From assembly GCF_003205235.1 (NCBI RefSeq), contig NZ_QJSM01000034.1, forward strand, positions 1-32,869: a stretch of DNA of 32,869 nucleotides, written 5' to 3'. The notes under the pieces were generated by a model. The model had not been told where the DNA came from. It did not search any database and worked only from the letters and a program-made list of their open reading frames with translations. Source of the stretch: Thermoplasma sp. Kam2015. GTDB lineage: Archaea > Thermoplasmatota > Thermoplasmata > Thermoplasmatales > Thermoplasmataceae. How positions within the stretch are numbered: position 1 is the stretch's first letter; every line of letters begins with the position of its first letter. Positions 1 through 7,709 of this stretch are shown here, one piece after another. Made by a program: the position numbers and the translations under genes.

Positions 1-126
1 TGCCCAGAACGTTACGAAGATGTTGACGTCGATTCCATTGGCAACCGCACCGGATGTTATGACACCTGCGGCCGCTATCTTATCTATTGTTCCGGAGGCC
101 AGAACAATCGACATTGTCTTGGACAT
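1..126 (-). CDS. DsrE/DsrF-like family protein, 5' part (runs off the window)
   Basis: An open frame of 42 codons starts at the ATG at 126-124 and continues past the left edge. The N-terminus has a short hydrophobic strand, then SGTIDKI, then an Ala/Gly-rich helix and VNIFVTFWA. This is the usual opening of the DsrE/DsrF-like fold, a Rossmann-like family linked to sulfur relay or peroxiredoxin-type proteins, whose members typically read SGT-DK, an Ala-rich helix and a F-TFW strand. The catalytic Cys, if there is one, lies outside the window, so activity cannot be judged. The start is the first ATG in frame and follows an A/T-rich stretch at about 130-165. Family assignment is fairly secure; function is not. 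Confidence 0.65.
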   Translation of the reverse strand, partial: MSKTMSIVLASGTIDKIAAAGVITSGAVANGIDVNIFVTFWA

Positions 127-320
127 ATCTATCAAATAAAGAATTGCACATAATTAGATAAATTTTTCTATTTAGTCATAAAATGAAATAAAGGATTATA
201 TGATAACTGATATCGACGATATATGACACAATAACATAGATTACATCGTATATCGCTACTTATTGCCTCGATAATTTCCAATATATGAGTTAGTAGTTTT
301 TATTTCGGCATAAAATGCAC

Positions 321-330
321 ATATAAATAA
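321..330 (+). promoter_or_regulatory. TATA box for the DUF981 gene
   Basis: ATATAAATAA. Its spacing predicts transcription starting near 350, which is downstream of the TTG at 345 but upstream of the ATG at 369. Confidence 0.5.
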
Positions 331-368
331 GTTAAAATACAACTTTGCGATATTTGAATAGTGATGAT

Positions 369-953
369 ATGACTGCTGAATTCATAGATTCATTGGCCGT
401 GATGCTGCTGGCATTGGGAATGACAACAGCCGTTGGATCGATGTATTTCCTATTTTCAGCCCTGGGTAATGAAAAGAAAATTCAGAGTCTTCTGTTCCCG
501 GCGGCTGGTATTGGTGTATTCGATTTTCTAAGCGGTTTCATCATGTCCTTCACATGGCCATTGCCTTCAAGCTACAATATGCTCTTTGGTGATCCACTTC
601 TTATGGCTGGCCTTCTTCTTACGGTTTCAGCCATAGCTTATTATAAGCACTACGATATATCCTCAGTGTCTATACTGCTTTTCTTCCTAGGCATCTATAT
701 AATAATAGAGTCGGTAGGGATAGTAAACTATCATCTCGAAACTGGAAATGATCTTCTCGCCGCCATGGGCCTCTATGTTGTAGACGGCATTGCCGCTCTT
801 CTTTCGCCAGTAATGTTCATTGATCCTAAGAAGGGGAAGGCTGCATACATTGTTGAAGCGGCTATACTTGCCATAGGAACGTTGATAGCCCTTTTCATAG
901 GCTATACGGCAATATATGGGCATCTACTTGACTTCATAAAATATTTCCCATAA
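369..953 (+). CDS. DUF981 family multi-spanning membrane protein
   Basis: A 194-residue integral membrane protein with about six hydrophobic segments. The conserved pattern of small residues, GVFDFLSGF, and a central WPLPSSYN loop resembles the DUF981 family of archaeal and bacterial membrane proteins of unknown function. The frame is open from a TTG at 345, but I prefer the ATG at 369. A TATA box at 321-330 puts the transcript start near 350, so the TTG would lie outside the RNA, and GTGAT at 361-365 could serve as a weak ribosome binding site. The gene converges on the winged-helix gene with only a few bases between stop codons, and a T-run at 964-971 may end its transcript. No substrate or role can be read from the sequence. 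Confidence 0.75.
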   Translation: MTAEFIDSLAVMLLALGMTTAVGSMYFLFSALGNEKKIQSLLFPAAGIGVFDFLSGFIMSFTWPLPSSYNMLFGDPLLMAGLLLTVSAIAYYKHYDISSVSILLFFLGIYIIIESVGIVNYHLETGNDLLAAMGLYVVDGIAALLSPVMFIDPKKGKAAYIVEAAILAIGTLIALFIGYTAIYGHLLDFIKYFP

Positions 954-958
954 TTAGA

Positions 959-1264
959 CTAATCTTTTTTTCTGAATTTATCTATAAGTTCTAATTTATT
1001 CGCAAAGGCTGGATTTATATAATATATTTTTCCATATTTATCTCCCTCCGAAACAAGTACACCATTATCCTCCAATATCTTAGCATGATGCTCCGCCGTT
1101 CTGTAATTTATTCCAAGGGAAGCACTTATCTGATTGAGATTCGAAGGCTTATCCTTTAGGTATTCAATTATCCGCAACCGCATAGGGCCTCCCCTGGTGC
1201 CGAAGAACAGCCACCATATCAATCGCCTGTATTCATCATAGTACTCTGGATCGAGAGACAACAT
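959..1264 (-). CDS. Small winged helix-turn-helix regulator
   Basis: A predicted DNA-binding regulator of 101 residues. It carries the archaeal signature RRLIWWLFFGTRGGPMRLRI followed by a winged helix with recognition segment NYRTAEHHAKILEDNG and a wing (GDKYGKIYYINP). Many archaeal proteins share this RRL-W-LF-GTRGGP opening before an ArsR-like winged helix. The frame extends upstream to 1306, but a TATA element at 1281-1290 on this strand lies 22 nt before the ATG at 1264, which fits a leaderless start there. The residues before it also look hydrophobic and unlike the family. No ligand-binding domain is present. The target could be its own or a nearby gene; the sequence does not say. Confidence 0.75.
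   Translation of the reverse strand: MLSLDPEYYDEYRRLIWWLFFGTRGGPMRLRIIEYLKDKPSNLNQISASLGINYRTAEHHAKILEDNGVLVSEGDKYGKIYYINPAFANKLELIDKFRKKD
963..972 (+). terminator. Oligo-T tract after the DUF981 gene
   Basis: A run of Ts starts 10 nt after the TAA at 951-953. Archaeal RNA polymerase commonly stops at such tracts without a hairpin. It lies inside the 3' end of the convergent gene. Confidence 0.4.
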
Positions 1265-1280
1265 TAACAGATAAGAGAAC

Positions 1281-1290
1281 CATATATAAA
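1281..1290 (-). promoter_or_regulatory. TATA box of the winged-helix gene
   Basis: TTTATATATG on the minus strand, centred 22 nt before the ATG at 1264. It supports a leaderless start at that codon. Confidence 0.5.
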
Positions 1291-1449
1291 TGTGAATATA
1301 TCCCACCGTATAATATGATCAATCCACCGATCAGAAAGAATCTGCATATCTCAAAATATACATGGAAGATAGCTTGCTCTATAATATTGGTAGTTCTATT
1401 CATAAATCGCTAAGCTTAATAAGACTGTATTCCATGAAAGATAGTAATT

Positions 1450-1899
1450 ATGTCTCTCGTTGTAACAGACGTGCTGAAATACTATGAGCCAGAAATAAAT
1501 GACGATCGCATTTCAAAGCATTATATAACCGCATCCAGAAAGGTTCTTGGACAAGCGTATGGACTTCAGAATAAGATGATGGTTGTCGGAAAACTTATGG
1601 ATGTATCTGTGGTTCCGGAAAGAGAGAAAATAACTGAAACAGCTGTCCCTGGTAGAGATAGGCTCGTAGGTACCAAGCTAGAAGCCTATTTCTTTACTGC
1701 CAACGGAAGTGAGCGGGATTACCTCTTTTTCTCGTCCAAGTTCAGTCGCATACTCACTGAATACGCCATTTTCCCTGACGAATATGAGGTCAAAGTTGAA
1801 TTTATCTATGTTCAGAAGAAAATAGGAAAGATCAAACTGTATACAAAGGGAACGGTAATGGATAGTTACAAGAGCACGGAGGGTGAGAACGTTGGATGA
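1450..1899 (+). CDS. Uncharacterised 149-aa protein coupled to the Vps4-like ATPase
   Basis: I do not recognise this family. The protein is soluble, with no signal peptide or membrane segment. The middle and C-terminal part alternates hydrophobic and charged residues (EAYFFTANGSERDYLFFSS, EVKVEFIYVQKKIGKIKLYTKG), which suggests a mainly beta-strand domain after an N-terminal helix. Its last 8 nt overlap the start of the AAA ATPase gene if that starts at the TTG at 1892, and the ATPase ribosome binding site GGAGG (1878-1882) lies inside this gene. The two are therefore probably translated from one mRNA at linked levels. A role as adaptor, regulator or substrate of the ATPase is inferred from gene order only. 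Confidence 0.7.
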   Translation: MSLVVTDVLKYYEPEINDDRISKHYITASRKVLGQAYGLQNKMMVVGKLMDVSVVPEREKITETAVPGRDRLVGTKLEAYFFTANGSERDYLFFSSKFSRILTEYAIFPDEYEVKVEFIYVQKKIGKIKLYTKGTVMDSYKSTEGENVG

Positions 1900-3010
1900 A
1901 GCCGATGAGAAAATAGATAAGGCAACGAGATTATTGCAGGGAGGTATTAATGAGGAATCGCGTGGCCATAAGGACAAGGCTAAAGAGTATTATTTCGCTG
2001 CCTACAGGCTGATGCTAGAAGCTGCAAATGCCTCACCTCCGGATTTGAAGAAGAAGAGACTGGATCAGTGCAATATAATTCTGAATGCATATCAGCGGGT
2101 TAATGTGAACACAGAGCCACTACGTGAAAAAGAAGGAGACGATAGATTATCAGAGGGGGAAGCCCTCTTAGAGGAAATAGGTCTAGAAAAACCGGAGATC
2201 CCAAAGGTTACATTCGAAGACGTTGCAGGATTAGAAGATGTTAAGAATGAGATACTGGGAAAGATCGTGTATCCGATGAAATTCAAGGAGCTATCCCAGG
2301 AGTACAATATACAATTTGGTGGAGGAATGCTTCTTTATGGCCCGCCAGGGACAGGTAAGACCTTCATAGTGAAGGCGATCGCAAACGAGGTTAGAGCCAG
2401 GTTCATAAATGTAAATCCCGCAAGTCTTTACAGCCAATGGTTCGGCATGTTTGAAAAGAACATATCCAAGCTTTTCAGGGCAGCAGCACTGCTCTCTCCA
2501 TCAATAATATTTTTTGATGAAATAGACGCGCTTGTGCCAAAGAGGGATACATCAAATTCAGATGCAGCAAAGCGAGGAGTCGCACAGCTACTGAATGAGG
2601 TCGGTGGTATAAATTCTCAGAAGAACAAGAATCTTTTCATAATTGCAGCAACAAACAATCCCTGGGAGATTGACGAGGCCATGCTGAGACCTGGCAGATT
2701 TGACATAAAGATCTACGTCCCGCCTCCAGATATTGTGGCTAGAAAGAAGATATTCCAACTGAACATGGCAAAGGTCAAGCAGGCTGGGAATATAGATTAT
2801 GATCTTCTTGCACAGCAGACCGAAGGGTACAGTGGCGCTGATATAGAATTCATATGCAAGAAGGCAAGTCAGAATGTTTTCATGGAGGCTGTGAAGACTG
2901 GTAAACAGAGAACCGTTGAGACAAGAGATCTGCTGGACGTGATCGGAAGTATCAAACCATCCATAGATGCTGAGCTTCTCTCAAGATACCTGGAATTCAG
3001 CGGCCTATGA
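1892..3010 (+). CDS. MIT-domain AAA ATPase, Vps4/CdvC-like
   Basis: A single-ring AAA ATPase of 372 residues. Residues 1-75 form a charged helical region with the pattern of a MIT three-helix bundle, followed by a linker and an AAA module. The module has Walker A GPPGTGKT at 150-157, Walker B IIFFDEID at 205-212, pore-loop aromatics in SQWFGMF around 183, sensor-1 Asn in AATNNP near 255, and arginine-finger motif RPGRFD at 266-271. A C-terminal helix (SRYLEFSGL) follows. MIT plus one AAA domain is the architecture of Vps4/CdvC, which disassembles ESCRT-III polymers; proteasomal ATPases have a different N-terminus. The frame opens at a GTG at 1883, but GGAGG at 1878-1882 is spaced 9 nt from the TTG at 1892 and abuts the GTG, so TTG is preferred. 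An ESCRT-III-like protein lies at 8059-8700. Confidence 0.85.
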   Translation: MDEADEKIDKATRLLQGGINEESRGHKDKAKEYYFAAYRLMLEAANASPPDLKKKRLDQCNIILNAYQRVNVNTEPLREKEGDDRLSEGEALLEEIGLEKPEIPKVTFEDVAGLEDVKNEILGKIVYPMKFKELSQEYNIQFGGGMLLYGPPGTGKTFIVKAIANEVRARFINVNPASLYSQWFGMFEKNISKLFRAAALLSPSIIFFDEIDALVPKRDTSNSDAAKRGVAQLLNEVGGINSQKNKNLFIIAATNNPWEIDEAMLRPGRFDIKIYVPPPDIVARKKIFQLNMAKVKQAGNIDYDLLAQQTEGYSGADIEFICKKASQNVFMEAVKTGKQRTVETRDLLDVIGSIKPSIDAELLSRYLEFSGL

Positions 3011-3118
3011 TCAATAAGGTAATCAATCGCATAAGGTTTCTAATTTAAAAGTAAATTATTAGACGCTGAGCATTAAATATATAAAAAGGCCTCTCATCAT
3101 TCAGTTCTATACTCTAGG

Positions 3119-3586
3119 TCAATTAACGGAAAATCCCTCGTCATCCTTTCTGAGAAGACCTGAATAAACGCCCCATTCAATGAGTATGACCTCAAGATCA
3201 TGGTTACCGGATGGCGAATTGAATGTCTGTACTCCTTCCTGATTCAGAGATTCAAGCAATTGATCCAGATCGAAATGCCCAAGCCTAACTGCAGTCCTGA
3301 AAGGTTCTATGTTTTTAAGTGATTCTCTGATTATCTCTTTCCTCCGCTTTATCCCTGATTTGACATACTCCCTTCCCTTCTCGGTTATTATTATGTCACC
3401 TGACTCAGCAGAGACGAAGCCTAGATTGGAGGCCGTATACACTATGGGCATAAGATCGTCTATATCAACTTCCATCTCTTTCTCAAGCCTGTAAAGATCG
3501 GTTTTTCCATCAAATATATTATTCATAACGTACAATAATCCCACGAGATCAGCGATCCTCGCATTGGGGTCAACGACTTCAGTCAT
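3119..3586 (-). CDS. AAA-associated-domain protein (detached C-terminal domain of NitT/TauT-type ABC ATPases)
   Basis: A 155-residue soluble protein that resembles the AAA-associated C-terminal domain (AAA_assoc_C type). It has an N-terminal ADLVGLLYVMNNIFDGKTDLYRL, a winged-helix-like IITEKGREYV, a central RRKEIIRESL helix, and a tail of the form VILIEWGVYSGLL-DDE. In many bacteria this domain is fused to the C-terminus of the ATPase of NitT/TauT-like transporters. Here it is a separate gene next to a permease and ATPase that lack it. It has its own TATA element at 3608-3617, 27 nt before the ATG at 3586, so it may be transcribed apart from the transporter. The winged-helix character suggests regulation of transporter or transcription, but this is inference. 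Confidence 0.65.
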   Translation of the reverse strand: MTEVVDPNARIADLVGLLYVMNNIFDGKTDLYRLEKEMEVDIDDLMPIVYTASNLGFVSAESGDIIITEKGREYVKSGIKRRKEIIRESLKNIEPFRTAVRLGHFDLDQLLESLNQEGVQTFNSPSGNHDLEVILIEWGVYSGLLRKDDEGFSVN

Positions 3587-3607
3587 CGTTAGTTAATGCT
3601 TAGCATA

Positions 3608-3617
3608 ATATTAAAAG
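3608..3617 (-). promoter_or_regulatory. TATA box of the AAA-associated-domain gene
   Basis: CTTTTAATAT on the minus strand, centred about 27 nt from the ATG at 3586. It lies in the short gap after the permease gene. Confidence 0.45.
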
Positions 3618-3660
3618 TGTTCTATTTGACATAAGTATGTGCGTCGTATCGCAAACCATC

Positions 3661-5286
3661 TCAGGCAGCGAATACTCCTTCCTCTGCAACATATCTCTTT
3701 CGAGCAAGATCCATCATCCTTCTTGTGAAGATGATCGAGTATATTGCAACAACTATGCCGAACAAGAATGAACCCCATGCGGCCATTGCTATGTTCCCAA
3801 CATTGGTCTCTATATCGATGAATTTCATCAATCCGTAATGAACACTTAGGTTTGTTCCCGGTATTATATCAGGCCAGTATTCGCCTATCATCAGACCACC
3901 CCACGCGCTGTTTATCGTAGATGATATGCCAGATATGAGATACGGGAAAGTACCCGGTAGTATTATACTCCTCATCCTTCTAAAATATCCCATGTTGAGA
4001 TTCTTCATGACCTCAAAATATTCCGACGGAAGAGCCTTCACGCCCATCCAGAAGGAATAGAATATGTAATAGAATGTGCTCACGAAGCCCAATGCAAGAA
4101 CGTAGAATTCATCAGTGAACGGCCCAAGCACAGAATGTATAGCAGTAAAACTTGCCCCGAATATGAAGGGAAAATATATAGGTGGAGGATATGCACTCAG
4201 GGTTTGTATTATCGGCACGCCAATACCCTCGGCTCGTGAATGCATGGCCAGATAATAGCCTAGAAATATGGCTATCACAAAAGATATAGCCAATATCACT
4301 CCCACCCGTACATAATCATACAGAAGATAGAGAAGTATCTTAGGCGTGACAGAGAATAGATGGATCCATTCGTTATGAGAAACCGAAATTATGAGATCGG
4401 CGCTAGAATATATTATGAGGCCGAGGATCGTGAAACCTATGGCTATGCTAGAATATCTGCTTATCTTCTCCCGTCGCATTTCACGCTTCTCGAAGACCTC
4501 AGGGGGCCTTGACATGACCCTAGATCTATAGTATCCCGCTAATCTTGAAAGTGGATTTCTGGCAACAACTGAGAGCAGCCTGGTGGTCTGCTTTACATTA
4601 AGGCGCCCCCTCCTTATTATAGGCGCATCGGTATCAACTGTATATTTCGACACGGCATACCTGCTGAACTCCCTCAGCCCGAGTATTATAATTATTATGA
4701 CAAGAGCGAGTATCAATAACGCCATATAAATGAGCCTTATCTTATCACTCGCAGCAAGCGAATCCAGAACCGTGCCTATACCAAAAGTCTGGTATGTATG
4801 TACTCCGACGCTGAACACTTCGCTAACAGTTATGTAGAAAAACCCATCGGAAACGCTTGGGAACAGGTTTGCGGCGATCCTAGGATATGAAAATGGAATG
4901 AATATTCTTCTCATCTTTGTAAAAAACGACATCTGATAGTTCTCGGCAACTTCAAGCATCTCCCGGGGAACTGTCTTAAACGCCTGGTATTCACCCATCC
5001 ATATGTTCCAGACCACGGCGGTAAAGACAAGAAAATCAGCAGCCATCTCAACCCCGAGTGGACCGCCGATCCTCGTCACAAATATGATCAAGACTATCGG
5101 GAAGAATGAAATAACTGGAACTGATTCGAATACCTCGATGATCGAGATATAAATATTTTCAAATATTTTCCCCTTTATGGCCGCATAGGCAAGAAACCAG
5201 CCCGTTACTATTGATATCAGTATGAGGCCAAGAACCCTACCGGCAGTCGCAAGAGCGGCCAGCGTGATGAGAAGGATCTCGTTCAT
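3661..5286 (-). CDS. ABC transporter permease, two fused permease domains (NitT/TauT type)
   Basis: An inner-membrane permease of 541 residues, about twice the usual 250-270 for one NitT/TauT permease. There are two homologous halves, each with about six membrane spans and an EAA-type loop that docks on the ATPase: the first around EVAENYQMSFFTKMRRIFIPFSYP, the second around EVMKNLNMGYFRRMRSIILPGTFP. The halves are joined by a basic cytoplasmic linker (RNPLSRLAGYYRSR...EKREMRREK). A single chain can thus supply the whole transmembrane pore. The start overlaps the ATPase stop by 4 nt. No substrate-binding protein gene is in the window, so the substrate is unknown. NitT/TauT systems carry nitrate, sulfonates, or the thiamin precursor HMP. 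Confidence 0.85.
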   Translation of the reverse strand: MNEILLITLAALATAGRVLGLILISIVTGWFLAYAAIKGKIFENIYISIIEVFESVPVISFFPIVLIIFVTRIGGPLGVEMAADFLVFTAVVWNIWMGEYQAFKTVPREMLEVAENYQMSFFTKMRRIFIPFSYPRIAANLFPSVSDGFFYITVSEVFSVGVHTYQTFGIGTVLDSLAASDKIRLIYMALLILALVIIIIILGLREFSRYAVSKYTVDTDAPIIRRGRLNVKQTTRLLSVVARNPLSRLAGYYRSRVMSRPPEVFEKREMRREKISRYSSIAIGFTILGLIIYSSADLIISVSHNEWIHLFSVTPKILLYLLYDYVRVGVILAISFVIAIFLGYYLAMHSRAEGIGVPIIQTLSAYPPPIYFPFIFGASFTAIHSVLGPFTDEFYVLALGFVSTFYYIFYSFWMGVKALPSEYFEVMKNLNMGYFRRMRSIILPGTFPYLISGISSTINSAWGGLMIGEYWPDIIPGTNLSVHYGLMKFIDIETNVGNIAMAAWGSFLFGIVVAIYSIIFTRRMMDLARKRYVAEEGVFAA

Positions 5287-6095
5287 ATCTTTCTCACCTT
5301 AGGTGGCGTAAGATAGTTATAGAGAGTATCCAGTATCTGATTGAACTCTTCACTTCTCGGATTCCTTGGCCTAGGCAGATCCACATGAACCTTCCCAATC
5401 ACGGTGGCCGGAACATTGTTAAGCACGTATATCTCATCGGCCAGCTCCACAACCTCAGTTAAATTGTGCGAAACCAGAACAACACCCTTCAGTGGAGTGT
5501 CAGGACTGAAGAGTATATTGTATATATCCTGTCTGAGACCTTCTGCCGTCAACTCATCAAGATGGGCAAATGGCTCATCCATAAGAAAGACGAGAGGACT
5601 TGCAGCCAGAGCTCTGGCAATGGCAACTCTCTGCCTCATTCCACCGCTCATCTCCTTTGGGTATAGATCTTCGAACCCCTGCAGCCCCACAGTCTCAAGA
5701 GCGTTCCTGGCGGCCTTTTCTGCCTCCTCATCCGAAACATTCCTTACCTTGAGGGACAGCATTACATTCTCCAGTGCCGTTAACCAAGGGAATGTCACTA
5801 TGGATTGATGTATTAAGATGATGTCTGGGGTGGGCCTCTTAATCTGCTTACCGAACAGATAAACGGCTCCTTTGTCAGGTTTCAGGAATCCGCCGAGTAT
5901 CCTCAAAAGCGTCGATTTACCTATACCAGATGGCCCAACTATGGCAACAAATTCGTTCTGGCCTACATCTATATTCACATCCTCAAATACCTTATACCCA
6001 TTCTCATAAGAAAAATCGATCCCAACCGCACTCAGGACGTACTGGGCAGCTCTGGCTCGTTGCATTGCATTATCCTTAATGAGATCCTCGTCCAT
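5283..6095 (-). CDS. ABC transporter ATP-binding protein (NitT/TauT type)
   Basis: A 270-residue nucleotide-binding subunit with a full set of motifs (numbered from the ATG at 6095): Walker A GPSGIGKST at 54-62, Q-loop HQS near 97, signature MSGGMRQR at 149-156, Walker B FLMDEP near 170-175, D-loop AHLD and H-loop VSHN. It powers the fused permease encoded immediately downstream (ATGA overlap). The frame opens at a GTG at 6104, but AGGTGATG just upstream of the ATG at 6095 pairs well with the 16S tail at proper spacing, so the start at 6095 is preferred. The C-terminus ends soon after the ATPase core, without the AAA-associated domain, which is encoded separately at 3119-3586. Confidence 0.88.
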   Translation of the reverse strand: MDEDLIKDNAMQRARAAQYVLSAVGIDFSYENGYKVFEDVNIDVGQNEFVAIVGPSGIGKSTLLRILGGFLKPDKGAVYLFGKQIKRPTPDIILIHQSIVTFPWLTALENVMLSLKVRNVSDEEAEKAARNALETVGLQGFEDLYPKEMSGGMRQRVAIARALAASPLVFLMDEPFAHLDELTAEGLRQDIYNILFSPDTPLKGVVLVSHNLTEVVELADEIYVLNNVPATVIGKVHVDLPRPRNPRSEEFNQILDTLYNYLTPPKVRKI

Positions 6096-6200
6096 GGACA
6101 TCACCTGCAGTGAAACAGTGAAATTCCCCCGATCATGAGCCTAGGCTTCCAGGTTTCAGTGCAGAGATCTCAGTGAGTTTTCACGGGGCAATCACCGTAA
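6096..6200 (-). promoter_or_regulatory. Structured 5' leader of the ABC transporter operon (riboswitch candidate)
   Basis: A TATA element at 6218-6227 puts the transcript start near 6197, leaving a G/C-rich leader of about 100 nt in a genome where most first genes are leaderless. On the RNA strand, CGGUG can pair with CACUG around a GUGA-AAAC-UCAC hairpin, which is followed directly by UGAGA. Then come AAACCUG and, after about 20 nt, GGGGGAA. This order recalls the TPP riboswitch (P3, then CUGAGA, then AACCUGA, then GGGAA). However, the conserved GCGUAGG part is not visible and no P1 is found. Class therefore undecided. Confidence 0.35.
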
Positions 6201-6217
6201 CGCCCGATCCCTAGAAC

Positions 6218-6227
6218 CTATATAAAG
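6218..6227 (-). promoter_or_regulatory. TATA box of the ABC transporter operon
   Basis: CTTTATATAG on the minus strand. It lies about 125 nt before the ATPase start, which is why a long leader is inferred. Confidence 0.5.
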
Positions 6228-6253
6228 ACTGTTTTACATATGACGCGCTTTTA

Positions 6254-7225
6254 TTATGACTTGTTTGATAGAATGAATATATCGTTGACCACAGCTCCGG
6301 CAGTTTCATAAGGTCCATCTGATATATCACTGACATTCACCGTACCATTATTGTCCGTTATAATCTGGTAACCTAAACCATCTATGTCTATGTGCCTAAG
6401 AAAATCATCTTCCGACAATGATGCAATCCTGGATATGGCTACAGGCTTACCGTTATCTTCATAAACTTCAGTTATCAGGCGATCATTTTCACCATATGGA
6501 AGTTCTTTAACACCTTCATATCTTACATCTTTCAGAGTATAAGTGGTTCCAAATAGGCGGTTTACAAGTATAACGCTTTTCCTTCCAGCGTCTAGTCCTT
6601 TGAGGTCGTCCTGAGGATTTCTTTCGGCTATACCCTTCCTTATGGCTTCATCGACGACCTGATCCAGCTTTGCACCTCTCGCCATATTTCTTATAACATA
6701 GTTGATGGTTGAACTCACTATTCCTCTGAATCTAATCACTCTGGACGGAATTATGGAATAATCCAGAATGCTGAAAAGTGGAACACCACCGGCAACTGTC
6801 GCTTCGTATCGTATCTTTCTGGAATATTTTTTGGCCGAGTCCATTATATCTTTCCATCTGTTTGCCAGACCTGATTTATTGGCCGTAACAACATCGAGAC
6901 CGTTTTGAAATGCCATCTTGTACAGATCAGCTTCGCGGGATCCGTCCCTTGATGCAGGTGTGCAGTCAACAAGAATATCTGCTCTTTCCTTCAAAAGTTC
7001 CGCAACATCTATTTCGGCATTGTTTGATACTCTGCCATTTAACTCCTTATTCCTTATAATATCCTGAATATTCAGGTTTTTCCCACTAACTGAACTGTGA
7101 GAATCAGATACGCCAACCAGCCGGACATTAAGACCACCGTTTCTCTCGTTGTTAGTCTGAAGGATCCTTAGGACGTTAAGCCCAACGTTTCCGACACCCA
7201 TGAGTATAACTTTGATCTCTTTCAT
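6254..7225 (-). CDS. hom: Homoserine dehydrogenase
   Basis: A 323-residue NAD(P)-dependent enzyme that reduces aspartate semialdehyde to homoserine, on the way to threonine and methionine. The N-terminal Rossmann fold has GVGNVG at 10-15. The catalytic region shows VDCTP, VVTANKSGLA (Lys117) and EATVAGGVPLFSIL, and the substrate-binding region reads RNPQDDLKGLDAGRK near 202-216. There is no C-terminal ACT domain, so the short form should lack the threonine-binding regulatory domain found in many bacterial enzymes. It stands alone, with a TATA element at 7249-7258 and an ATG at 7225, consistent with a leaderless mRNA. Pathway neighbours (aspartokinase, homoserine kinase) are not in the window. 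Confidence 0.92.
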   Translation of the reverse strand: MKEIKVILMGVGNVGLNVLRILQTNNERNGGLNVRLVGVSDSHSSVSGKNLNIQDIIRNKELNGRVSNNAEIDVAELLKERADILVDCTPASRDGSREADLYKMAFQNGLDVVTANKSGLANRWKDIMDSAKKYSRKIRYEATVAGGVPLFSILDYSIIPSRVIRFRGIVSSTINYVIRNMARGAKLDQVVDEAIRKGIAERNPQDDLKGLDAGRKSVILVNRLFGTTYTLKDVRYEGVKELPYGENDRLITEVYEDNGKPVAISRIASLSEDDFLRHIDIDGLGYQIITDNNGTVNVSDISDGPYETAGAVVNDIFILSNKS

Positions 7226-7248
7226 CCGGGCGAATACCGTATAGTAAG

Positions 7249-7258
7249 ATATAAAATT
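7249..7258 (-). promoter_or_regulatory. TATA box of the homoserine dehydrogenase gene
   Basis: ATTTTATATC on the minus strand, centred about 28 nt from the ATG at 7225. Confidence 0.45.
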
Positions 7259-7369
7259 TTCAACAAACTTGAAAAATGAACCATAATCAACACTATGAAT
7301 ATTGATTCATGATTTTAAGTTTGGAAAATGCAGATCCCATAACGTCTACGCTTCATACATATACGACAA

Positions 7370-7379
7370 GTTTAAATAG
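7370..7379 (+). promoter_or_regulatory. TATA box of the small membrane protein gene
   Basis: GTTTAAATAG, centred about 27 nt before the ATG at 7401, as for a leaderless transcript. Confidence 0.5.
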
Positions 7380-7400
7380 ACCCATTATGTTAATCATTTA

Positions 7401-7709
7401 ATGGTAGAACTAACGGGCTATATCCTTCTCATTGTTGCCCTCATCGATGGTTTGCTATTCGGACTGGCCATTAAAAAAGGCGTCACATCATTTATACTCA
7501 TAGTGATTGCACTCATCCTCTCCACATACGTAGGCTTTTCATTCGCACCCCATGTATCCATAACAAATACGACGGCGAGACTTCTGCCGTATATAAAAAC
7601 CTATGCATCGCAGATAACAAATGATATATCGATAGGTTTCGGTGGGTCCCTTTCCCTCACAGTGATACTGTTCCTAATAGGCCTGGCCGTAGGGCTCTGG
7701 AAGGGATAA
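7401..7709 (+). CDS. Small three-span membrane protein, function unknown
   Basis: A 102-residue protein with three clear hydrophobic segments: residues about 5-24, 30-50 and 80-99. Between the second and third lies a loop of about 30 residues (APHVSITNTTARLLPYIKTYASQITNDISIGF). The last span is Gly-rich (GFGGSL...LIGLAVGLWKG). I do not recognise a family. The gene stands alone between divergent homoserine dehydrogenase and a 350-nt gap. The promoter spacing supports both the ATG start and real expression. It could be an accessory subunit of a membrane complex, but nothing nearby indicates which. Confidence 0.65.
   Translation: MVELTGYILLIVALIDGLLFGLAIKKGVTSFILIVIALILSTYVGFSFAPHVSITNTTARLLPYIKTYASQITNDISIGFGGSLSLTVILFLIGLAVGLWKG

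Noticed and set aside
1892-3010. Proteasomal ATPase (PAN-like) or FtsH identity for the AAA gene.
   Set aside because: There is no coiled coil plus OB domain, no C-terminal HbYX, no membrane span and no protease domain; the N-terminus looks like MIT.
6096-6200. A firm call of TPP riboswitch for the ABC leader.
   Set aside because: The motif order is suggestive, but P1 and the GCGUAGG part of the ligand site are not visible, so it is listed only as a structured leader.
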